NCBI GenBank assembly: GCA_037577475.1
Contig: CM075192.1
Span: 8,023,408-8,087,407, forward strand
Source: Chaunax sp. Z400
Taxonomy: Eukaryota > Chordata > Actinopteri > Lophiiformes > Chaunacidae
Direction: 5' to 3'
DNA length: 64,000 nt
Both the position numbers and the translations under genes were made by a program. The notes under the pieces are model-generated. The model searched no databases. It had not been told where the DNA came from and saw nothing but the letters and a program-made list of their open reading frames with translations. This document shows, one piece after another, positions 39,701 to 51,700 of this stretch (position 1 is its first letter; each line of letters starts with the position of its first letter).

Positions 39701-42700
39701 CTCTAGGTGACGTTAAATTAAATCAGAGCAGATTGGATGGCATGCCCTGGCTGTCACAAAATACCAGTGATGAATTGAAGCACAATCCCACCATGGCGGT
39801 AGATCCTCAATCTGATTGTCTTGATTCCCTAAGCAGGAGGTGCTTCAGGCTTTAATGGGAGTGTTCGTTATGGACGCCTCTGTATCTCTAGTCTCTCCCA
39901 TTTAGTGGCATCTGAGCAACTTACTGTACAGTGAGCTTTTTCTTCCTCAGCTTCTTTAACGCCGGTGATGTTGAGTGGCTTGGTGTAATTTCCTACAAGG
40001 TGACCTCATTCAGTTCTCATTTGGGAAACAAGCCTTTTGGTTACAAGCACTGACTGACCAGGGTTTGCTGTTGGGAAAGAACAGTTATTCTACGCACTTG
40101 TGTCTCAATCTGGCACACGTCTTGGGAAAGTGTTAAGAGATTGGACGATTCCATCCACATTTTGCAGTTTTACATCAAAGTGTGTTATTGTCTTGCTGTG
40201 GAGTCACTTTCTGCATCAAATCTCCTTGTCAGAAGTGATTACGTTTTGGCAAACAGGTTTCCCTATCGCCATTTTTACTGCAACTTCCATTAAGAATGTG
40301 CAGGGATCATATTAGAAGTTTGGGGTGGATGTTGTTTTTTTTAAATAGACACATAATTCAAAACGACTGCTCTGCAAATGTCTAGGGTGCAGTTCCTCAG
40401 TACTATGCTTTTTACTATTGTTACTCTTAACTTTGAAAACTTGATGGACTGTTTAAAAATTCCTTCATGCATTCCTCCAGCATGCTGAAGATTAAAAGAC
40501 CTGCACATGTAAGACATCCCTCCTACATATGTAGATACAACATGTGCACATTTCATAATGAGTCCTTATCATGGCTAGAAACATATCAGTTAATAATTTG
40601 TCCAGCTCTTACAATTTGGCAGTGGATAAATGTCAGTCCTCGCATCTTCCAGTGAGATGTTTGGTCTGCAATCAACCAGTGCCAAGTCCTCAACAAAGAA
40701 GCACATTAAGACAGATGATTCATTCCAGCCTCTCCAGCAGCCCTCACTAGATTGTTAGTATGGGAGCAGTCTCTCCAGCAATCTGAAATGGCTGCTGTCA
40801 GGAATGCTTTCATGTTGACCGGCCAGTACCTTCTAATGTCCCAGCTCTTGTAGTTTTACAAACAATATGATAACATCAGCAAAGCAGTTAAAGAATATTC
40901 TAATTTTTAAGAAAACATTTTAGGGAAATTTTATTCAATCTAAAACTGATGATGAACCGATGAGAAATTGAAATTCTGATCAATTTAATTTAAATTCTTT
41001 GGTATGAAAACCAAGTAGAGAGTATATTTATCTCATCGTATATTATTTGTGAATACACATTTTATCTTTATTTTATTCTACTACTGTATCCTATTTTTAT
41101 TATTGTTGTGTCTTTTACTTAATTACTGTCTTTTTTTCTTGTGGAGCTTCCCGACATAATTATTGAATCTTGAATTATATGCTTTGTTGTATAAAACCAG
41201 TGGGGCAAATGTGGCACCTTTAGGCCTTTGGCATCAAAAAGTTGCACTAGAAAAACAGCATTTTGTTGCATTTTTAGACACTCAACAGAAGAACATGCAT
41301 AAAATGTCTGCAGATAGGACTGGACCCACATAAATCAAAGGTTTTATCCTTGTCCCGTTCAAGCTATTCATAAACCTGATAAGTCAAAATCATGTTCTTT
41401 CGTACAATTCAGATGAAGACCTACAAAATGTGACTTTGTTGGGGGCGTGTTTAGCTCAGTCGGTAAAGCGTGCGCCCCATGTATCAAGGCTACAGTCCTC
41501 TAACGGACAGCCCATCCCCTGCTCTCCCCCCACATCTCCTGTCCTCTCTTCATCTGCCTCTTTCCCCCAATGAAGGCAAAAATTCCAGAAAAAATAAGTT
41601 CAAAAATGACTTTGTTCTTTCCAAGTCACAATTTCAGTTTCCAAACAAAAACTTGCTTTTTGTCCTAAACTTGATATTTCAGCAGGCCGTACAACTACAT
41701 CAGATTTCTGCTATTTTCTGGTGTGTGATGGATTTTTTATGCAAAGGAATGAGAAACACATGGAAAATGAAACTGTGTAATTTATATAAACAATGGTGAA
41801 TCCCTTTCTGATCACTTTGACGTTTTGCTGTATGCTATACTATATGATACGACCACTCAAATAATTTGTATTCCTCCAGACCTTTGCCATCTTCAGCCAT
41901 GACTTATTCTTTTGACATTTTCAACTCTGAAATACCTACATGAGTGTTCACAGCTGTCATCTTTTTAGATTCAGACGCATGTCTCTGCTAATCGTGACAA
42001 TGGTTTCCAGTCCGCTTACAGGGAAAATTTCCCTCAAGACACCCAAAAACGAGCAGCTTTACAATGACAAGATCAGAACCAGGTCTTCTTAGTCCTTAAA
42101 ATATTACCATCTGTGGTACCTCAAACTGATATTTTGCTTCGGAGAAGTGTCACTAAGAATGGGCCGTGGAGTGCAAGAAGAAGATGGATTTTCATATTAA
42201 ACGCTTTTAGTTTTTTGATGTGCCTCACACGGCTTCTCCACCCTCCAACATGCTGTGGAAAATACACAGTACAGGGGTGACTGATAGCAGGCCAGCTGTC
42301 ACATGTCCGATAACAGGAGGTGTAAGGATGCCAGGAAACAGTGTTTGCCTCACTGTGCTGCTGCTCTGGGTTCAGCTTTCCATAGGAGAGAACCAAACGT
42401 CTTCTTGGACACATGAACTCAGCAAACTGCTGTTAGTTTGCCAGAACATATTTTTTATTTTATCGACAGTGATGGAAACATTGGTGCAGACTTTCCATAG
42501 CACTTCCCAATCTATGTGGAGTGTCGTAGTGTAATCATGACTGTAACGGCCCTTTAGTGTTTTGTAAAGGGATGCAATAACTAACTTTTGTGTTGCATGT
42601 GAGAGTGTGCATATGTATGAACAGACATGAGTTTGTATTGCATCCCTATAAGTACAGTACCATTATACAGTGGAAATTGTTTTCTCTTAGCATTTAGGTT

Positions 42701-45700
42701 TTTCTGTCTGCTTGTCTGTTAGCATCTATCTGTCTGTCAGCATCCATCCATTTGTCTACACGTGGCAGCAAAGACTCCATTAAATTATGAAGTGGATCTG
42801 GATTTGGATCCTGGAGGCCAGGATTCTTTTGGCCCGTCTCTAACATTGCATTTTGCGGCTTTTTTCAAACCATTTGGGGGTTTCGATGAAACGTGGTAGA
42901 AGGGTTCTCATGTAACAAGGAAGAATCTGTTTAGTTTTGGAGTAGATCCAGAAAAAGAGGTGGATCCATAATTTTATTTTTATTTTTTTCACTTTCTTTA
43001 ACATTGTGAGAACTCTGAGGCCAGACATCCACTCAGAAAGTTACAGACAGATTTCCATGAAACCTTTATCAGAAATATGCATCATGGATGGGGACAAGTG
43101 AATAAACTGTGGGAAGAATCCACCCTTAAATGGATGGATCCAAGTTCCAAGCAGGTGTATGTTTTCATGGACTCCAAATACAGGTGTTGCATACAGTACA
43201 AGTTAAGGGGCCCCTTGGAGAGTTTGAATACTCTTCAGTTCATAGAAAGTCCGTTATTTAGCAGCTACAGCACAGGGTCCTGGAAATGTGACATTTAGTT
43301 ACCAGCTTGTTGTAAATGAATTGAAATCTTACAATGGGAGGTAGTACAGAAAAATCTGTCATCGACTTTGGTTTAATACCCAGCAAAACAATTCTGACTT
43401 CCAATTTCCTATCTCTCGTTTAGTCTTTATTTGTTCAGCCAGTGACTCATGCCCCCCATAAAGTGCTAGAATTGATTGTTGTTTTTTTTGTTTTTTCTCC
43501 AGGCGGTATCACTATTTTTGATGGTGAGGAAAATATCAAATAAACTATCTTTCCAGCTTAATCGTTCCCTTACTTTCCAGGCTGAAACTCAAAAGATGAC
43601 ATGATGCTAAACTAAACATACAGTTCGCTGGATGTAGTCCTCTCCACCTGTTAGCTTGTGTCTGCTGCACTATGTCATTTTATCGAAACTCAAAACAAGG
43701 GAATTTGAGAAAACAAAACACTCACATACACATATGTTGTGTATAAAAAAAACATTTTTCTCAGCCTTTGAGCTTTTTACACAAATCCTCTGTGTTGTAT
43801 ATATATGAATTTGAATCCTCTGGAAACTGAAATCTGATGTTGATGATGTCATTTCTTAGCACTGTTCCTTATGTCGTTTAGTAAAGATGTGAAAGTGTCA
43901 TAGTGGTAAAAGGATTTTCACTTCTAACGGAAAATTCAATCACTTCTTCTTATGGAGGTCTGGAGTATTTTTCCTATCCTTACATATAACTTGCCATGTA
44001 GTGAATGATGTGTCGCGGCAATGAGACTTTCATCACAGGTGCACAGACTATAATGCATTACATCAGGGAGGGTGTGTTAAAAACCTGTCATACCAAGCGA
44101 TGCCTAATGTCTCTATCTGAAGGCCCTGATTAATGTCAGTTCAGATATGTTTGCTCAAGGTGACTAAGAAATTTCAGAGGTTTCTGGGACATTACAATAC
44201 ATTGTTAAAGTACATCATTAGAATTCATGACAAAGTAGAGGGGCACTCAGTAATTTACCTCTGCCAAGGCCCAACAGTCCCTTTTAATTAAATTAAACCC
44301 TAATCCAGATTCCAAAATGACATGTACTCCATCGAATCTGCTGTCCTTGGAGTTCTTTTGTTGTATTGTTAAAGAAAATGAATATTTAAAAAATCATGGA
44401 TCCACCTCATAGGTGCACTCCACCACTTTGATACACTCTTCCACCAAGTTCCATGACATTCTATCTTGAAATTTGTGTGTAATCCTGTTAACAAACCGGC
44501 AAACAAACAACTGATGAAAACATAACCATCTTGGTGGTGGTAAAAAAAAAAAAAAACTCCACAAATGCATTAAACATGAAAAACTGCTGAGTCCATTTTA
44601 AGATTTTCATTGGATGGGTTACTCAGTTGCAGACATACAGACACAAATGTGTGTTAAACCAGCCACCATGTCCCTGCCCTCATTCACCAGCTCAATATGC
44701 ACGTCAGTAATCATCCGTAAGATTACGTCAAACAGATGTTTCTTTCTGTCTTCGTTTACCAAACTTTATTGGTGTCAAATTGATTGCTTAAGTGAAGATT
44801 TTGATTCATTGGATTCAAAGTTCCAAACATGTGTCTCATTTTTCAACTGTGTTTGCTTTCACACCCCGTCTGAAAGGTGGGGTAAGGTTGAGGCTTGTCC
44901 TCTGGCCTAACTGACAGCAGCTCAGCTCAATGTGGTGAATTATCGCATCGTAGTCGCTACGTTAGCCACTCCTGTTGGCAGGGATGTGTGTGTGGCAGGA
45001 AGGGATTAGTCAAATTTAGAAAAATAAATGAATTTAATGTTAAAAAATGTAGAGTACCTTGTAGTAACCCCTGTTTATGCCACACGGTACCACACAGATA
45101 TAACACTTGGGGCTGTGGGTTTCCAAATGAACCCCACACATGATAAGGATCAGAAATTTTAAATGTGGGATACGTACGGACATTTTAAAAGGGCAGTAGT
45201 TTATGCAATAGGTCCCACACTTGTTCTGGATGCACTGTAAAAATGAAAAAGTTGAGAAAACTCAAAATTTCAAGGCAACTTACTGCACTAGACATCACAT
45301 TTTGAGTTTTGAGGCCAACTCAAACGTCTACATTTTGAAGGAAATCATGTACAGTTGTGCCAACTTTTTTTTTATTTCATTCAGATAATTTATCTTTCAT
45401 GTATAAAAAGTTTTGAGTTTTGCATACTGAGATATACAGTAGACCCCGTTCTTTGTGCAAAGCATGCATAGAGGGCTTGACCCGAACTCAACACTCAGGT
45501 TCAACTACAACTGTTGTGTTTTGAGACCCTTTTACAATATGTAGTACTGGCTCTCCTCGACTCGACTCGCCTTGGAATCCGGTACGCTTTCCATTATGGG
45601 ATAGTACGTCCTCGAGTCAGATGGATGCCGTGCGAAACTGCCGTGACGTAGTCTTCAACATGACACACACCTCTGATCCACCTCTCCTCATCCTCTCATC

Positions 45701-48700
45701 AGCTGTTTAAGACAGGAACGTCTGCACCTCCTCAATATTGTGGCTGCAAGAAAAAAAAAGTTACGGTCGCTAAAGTAGCTTCGCTGTTTGAGTATGGCGG
45801 CCATTGATTTGTGCTGTGCAGGATACTCCGTGCATGCTGAGCATTGAGCTGGAGCACACATGATCCAGATGTGCTGCACCACATCGTGCAACAAACCCAA
45901 ACCGTAAAAGACAAGCATCGGTGGTCTGTAACGTTTCATGGGACCTTTTTAGGAACCGCAATGGAGGTGGTAGTAAAAAAGTAGTACCAGGTACTTTTTA
46001 CCTAATGGAAACGCAAAAATGGCGAGCAGAGTCGGTACAATGCAATGGAAATGGGACTTTGCTACCTTAAATAATATATTGAGGCCAACTATCCACAGGA
46101 AACTCAATAAAGTCAGTAAGAGCAAATACTTTGATAGAGTTTATGATTCAATTTAATATTTTTTGCTTAGTTTAATTAAAAATCATATTAAGGCAAGCAC
46201 CTTTTTATAGTGTATACTCTGTGAGTGACATAAATACTTTGGAGGAAGTGTCGGAGGCTCGCTCCACGGTCATGTACATTCATTTCGGTTTGACTTATTT
46301 CCCTTTTGCTGGTGATTGGCTGCATTCCTATAGTTAATAACACCTAGTCAAGTGTGAGACTTGCAGTTGGACAACATCCAAGTCCAAATTGGAGCAATGA
46401 TAATTTCACATCACTGTCAGGATTCTTGTGAGCGCCTGAACATCATTAGCCTCTAATTACTCTCAGAGCAACTCTGTCTTCAAACTACAACAGACGACTC
46501 AAGCCCTGGTTTGCACTGATAAGGTTGTATTTGACATTAACTTCTCAACTTTAATTAGATGAGCCTTTGTTTTGTTTGGATCAGATAACTAATACTAGTC
46601 ACTTCATGGTTATACATTGTGAAATCCTTTCCATGTTATTTTATTCACCACATCAGTCATATCACAAACACTCAAAGCTAACTCTCCACTGGATTCAACT
46701 GTGAAATAAAGTCTGCCTCGTCTAATCCCTCGTGTTCCACAAGTCAGTCTTGTCCTTTTTACACATTCCAGCACATTCCCATGATCTGGCTGAGTTAGCA
46801 AGGAATGTAAGCCTATGATGATGATGACAGTAATTAGGAAATTCATGTGGAAATCCTCAATTTTTTTTCAGCTAGGTCACGTCCCTTGGCTGAGGTCAGT
46901 ATGTGCCATATTGAGAGCATGGTCTCGGTGCACCTAATGCACTCTGTAAAATTGGTACAGTAGCATGATGGGATTCTATGCAAAGAAAAAGTGGAGCAGA
47001 CACACACTCCCTCTTCCCTCGCTTACAGTGCTGAGACAGGAAATCCTCCCTTTGTGAAATGAAGGAGCAGAAATGAGAGCAATCACTGCACTCAGCTGTG
47101 TGGTGCCTGCACCTGAGGTTTCTGCATTGGAGCCAATGGCATGGGCAGACTAGCAGACACACATTGGCACATGCACACAAACACTTGAATGGACTGAGGT
47201 TTTCGATAATCAAATGCATAACACATGCCACTATTCGTCATTTTTGTTTGAGCCTGCAGGATTTCAAGTTCTCTTCAGTCAGTTCTCAGTAGAGGCCAAA
47301 TCAAAAGAGATGAGATCAGTTTTGCCATTGCTCAGCTCTCAGATCATCCCAGTCAGGATGTCAGTTTGTGTCCAAAGCCACATCTACCACCATAGCTGTT
47401 CCCATTTGCACCACCACTGAATAAAACAAATTTGCCTTCATTGCACCACAAACCCCTGCTGCTTTCTTGTTTGAGAAAATATTTTTTTCCTAAACCAAAA
47501 ACAGACAGATAAATTTAGCCCTGCAGATGTTGAGTACAGTTTTGGAGTATCCATATGACGATGTTCCTCACTTCAACGTCAACAACTCTTATATATCAGG
47601 ACTGCAGGGTAGACTTTGTTAACGTTCTAATCAAAATGACGGCACACTCTCCTACTCATGGTCTTCAACATGGTGTATATGGTATATCCCCACAGTCAAT
47701 CCATCAGTTTCCTCCATTGATTGTTGCTGATTGGTCAGCAGACAGAATCCTGATATTATTGTAGCACAAACCCATTATATACTGTATGTCATAGCCTCTT
47801 AGTGAAAAGATTAAACACACCTTTCCTGCTGGCATATTCAATAAATAGCATACAGTAGATATTTCACCAAAATGTGTCATGTATCGTCAACTTGATTGGA
47901 CTTTAATACCTTGTAATGTTCTGCCCCTAATGACCACTCTGAACGGACAGAACCCAAAAGGTTCACATAGTATCCGCTAATGAGCACATGGACATCTTTG
48001 ACATGTGTTTTAAATTAATTGGCCTCCCAACACATGTAAGAACCATTAAAGATAATTATTGTAGTCCTGTAGCTCCAGCCTCTCCATGGTGTTGTGTCTT
48101 TACTGATATAAACCAGGTTTCTTCCTTAAAAAAATACAAATAAAAAGAACTTTTGGACTTAGCTCACCGGTCCCATTGGGTTGAGCTGTTAGTCATCCCA
48201 GAACAACTGGAGGATGTTTTATTCTCCCCTTCTTTTATGTCTGTTGCTGTTCCTTGTACATGTCTGGGATCCAGAATGACCATCCCAGGAATTAGTCTGG
48301 GTTGCATCCAGAAATCAGGCGATAAAGGAGACCAGGGGATGTAGGTTGCTTTCACTCCGGCTCTGGCTGGAGCCAGTGTGTTCACGTTTCTTTGCTCACC
48401 CCATCACGGCTGTGATCCATGGTCGATGTGTATGCCAAGGACAAATTTCAGTTTCCCTGTCTGGGTCACAGATGATGAAAGTGTTTGAGAATGTTTATCA
48501 AATAAATGGAGTCATTGTTTAGAGATGCTGTCACAAGTGATGCAATTAAAAAAACATTGATGGCTGAGAACTGGCCACACTTTTAGCTTGTGTCACGTGT
48601 GTTGGTGATAGAAGATGACCTCTTGCTTTCTCTATTGTGTGTTCCAGGTGTGTATGTACCACCTGGTGGTGGGACTGGACAAGGAGGCACTGGAACGGGA

Positions 48701-51700
48701 ACTGGATTCTTTCCAGGTAACAGAACCTCTAGACAAACATAATCCAGAACACAGCCTCAAAAAACAGTCAGTTTGTCTTTAACAGAGAGCAATTATATTA
48801 TACTTCTGTAGATCAGAGGTTGAACTATAAAGAACCACTACAGTAAAAAAACTGAATCCAACTTAAAGTAGAGATGCTTGCAAAATGCATAGAAATATAG
48901 TTGCTGTGAAAAGAAACACACATAAATATATTTATTTGGAATCAAATACAAACATTTCACATTCCCCTTTATTGTTTTAATTCACACCTTCAGATGACAT
49001 TGATGCTTCAAATAGATAATAAATGCTCTTTGTATTTACCTTATGAGATACTGTCTCGCATTAAAGCCTGATGTTCTCAGTGAGAAAAACTGATAAATAG
49101 CAAAGAAACGGAATTGATTATTGTATCATCACTGATGTGAAATTAATCTGAAATGGGAAGTATAATTAGCATAATTCATCCCTCATAATAACATCTCTCT
49201 GTTTTAGATGACCTGATAAACATAAATAAATATAGTTAATAAAATATGTTTGTTTCTCAATACTGTTGTCTAGGTTCCATATAATATCTTCTTCTTTTAT
49301 GTACTTTATGGCTACTGTAAAAACAAACAAACATCCATTTTGAACCATACAAACTTCAGTCATGATATAAGAACTTTAAAGCTACATGAATAAAATGGCA
49401 CAAAATGCCACAACACCCTTTTTTGGTGACCTGAGAGAAAGTAAAATGAATGTTATTGATGAATAATAAAATAATAAAACACATGAGTATCATAACTCAG
49501 TGCTCTCTGTGATGTTTGTTTTACAAGGCTCTGCTGGAGGATATAAACCCGCTAAAGCTGCAGGTGAGTAGGAGAGATATTTGATTTATGATTTTTCCAC
49601 AAATATAAAATGCATTTTTAGAAATCTCATCTGGTTTGTCATGAATTGGTTCATGCACCACAGCTTCAGTGATTTGGATATAAGAAACTGAAACTGATTT
49701 ATTTTGTAGTAAAATATGTTTTGAAATATTTAGAAATCAATCAAAATAGTTTTCAAAAGTGTTTTAGACTCATCATCACCTGATGTCTGACAGCCTGCAG
49801 AGGTTAGCATGTGAAATGTTTGCTTTAATAGAGTAAAACGTTTCCATATACAGGTAGTAATCTGTATGTCTTTTCCAAATGAGATTTGCCTCCACTTGGC
49901 TGAATGCATAGCCACAGATAATCAAACTTTTGTTTACATAGTAAATCCATAGTAAATCCACCTCTGTGTACGTTAGCAGCAGTTAACCAATCATAGATGT
50001 GATTATATCCAGTGGCAGGCCATATATTTTACACTTAGGCCTTCAGTGCTATCCTCCTGCTAATAGATAATAAAATAATGTTACCATGACACTTTGACAG
50101 GATGCTTCATCACAAAGACACACTGTATAAACTAATTCAATGTCATTACCAAAGGAGCAAGAACAAACTCCAACCGATCACATTTACTCACAAGACCACC
50201 AAGCAGTAATGTTACAGTAATATTAATAAACCGGTAGAGTCAGGCCCGGAGCCAAAACGAAGTCTGTCTGTTTATTGCTCAGGTCTGTTTCAGTTCTGTG
50301 GACAGCGCTGCACCTCCACATAACAAACAGCTGTCTATACTTCTGAAACAACAACTTAACGATTGTCACACATGTCGAGGTCAATCATTTTGTCTTGATT
50401 ATTTTTCTATAGATACATAAAGGTTAAACAGAGGGGGCAAAAATGCAAACAAATACAAAAATACCAATCCCCTTAAGATCCCTTGTGGCATCGGGCTGGA
50501 TTGTAAAGATACATAAATGAGTCAAACTTACCAAATCAATTGAAGTCAAAGTCCATCCCCCTTTTTTCTTTATAAAGAGTTCAATGACACTGTTGTTCAT
50601 CGGTGTGTTTCAGTTCCAATAAGAGGCCCTTCTCGATTGCCATGGAGGCCAGTGCTGACAGTGGAGCCTGCATTGTTGTATTTATTGAATAAGTTTTAAT
50701 GCATTAGGTCAAACTCCATTTTGTCTGCTCCTTCAGACACTGTGAAGAAATCTTGACAAAAAATCTAAAGCTCTACATCTAAAGATGTAAAATGATGCTA
50801 TGTTATGTGCTCACTAGTTTTAATTCAGTTAGATAAATGGCCCACCCTTTGATCACGCCACGAATGCTGACTGGGCAAGCTAGAAGTCTCCGGCCTGTCA
50901 AAGAATACACCCAACATGGCAAACACGCAATCTGATTGGTTAAAAAAATATGACACTACATTGTCCCATTGTTTCAACAGCAGAGGGATTCATTTGCATT
51001 TCAAGAGCTTTGGGGCAGATTTTTCACTTGAAGACAGCACAGGTGGAAAATCTATAAAATCTATATGAGCAGCACCTGAAACAACTGAGGAGAGTAGCAC
51101 TGTAAAGATGTTAACAGACTAATGGGAACGAACTTTGTAAAAAGCAAATCGCATTAATGAAAAAATATATTAAATTTTAAAGGTATAATTTTGTGATGCT
51201 GACAATCTCTTGGCCAGCAGAGAAGGCCTTGCTGGCCCTGATGGCCTGGCACGGATTACATCCTAGGGAGATTTCTGTACTTGTGGCCAGTCAGTCAATC
51301 AGTCAGTCAATTGGAAGTGATTATGAGGTTTGGAAAAATGTTTCTCTCATGCAAGCTCATAGTTCAATAATAATGATCATAATGACATGACATCATGACA
51401 TGAACATTGTTAGCAGATGATAGTAATACATGTTTACAACATTATGAGATTTGTCCCTGTTTGACCCTGACAATAGGAGGTTATGGAGCCGGAGGGCGTG
51501 GCGTGGGTCCAGGTGGTTATGGACAAGGAGGTGTTGGGACTGGTGGCTTTGTCAATGGAGGACTGGGAGCAGGTATGAAGAAAAGATTGAAGAAAAAAAT
51601 GTCTCAAAAGAAAGACAAATGTTTGACCAAAAAAAAAAAAGAAGAAAAAAATGCAGTTGTCCATTTCAAAATGTATGAAAACTATGTAAACAGTTCATGT

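Larger units (their letters stand above)
36728..48647 (+). other. eln: eln intron 1 (11.9 kb)
   Basis: This is a single long intron between the signal-peptide exon and exon 2, a common feature of elastin genes. It holds a perfect 12-bp inverted repeat (38270-38296), a SINE C (41431-41616), family F repeats (42860-43140 and 44290-44545), nested inverted-repeat elements (45231-46215) and the microexon candidate. The stretches 36728-41430 and 46216-48647 otherwise show no recognisable gene or element; short open frames there are unsupported. Large first introns often carry enhancers, but none can be identified here. Confidence 0.75.

Noticed and set aside
41441..41520. Functional tRNA gene
   Set aside because: The A-box region is good, but there is no closing acceptor stem and the sequence continues into a SINE body with flanking duplications.
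50614..50700. Acceptor 'gtgtgtttcag' followed by an open frame in eln intron 3
   Set aside because: No donor in a compatible phase, and the translation is not elastin-like.
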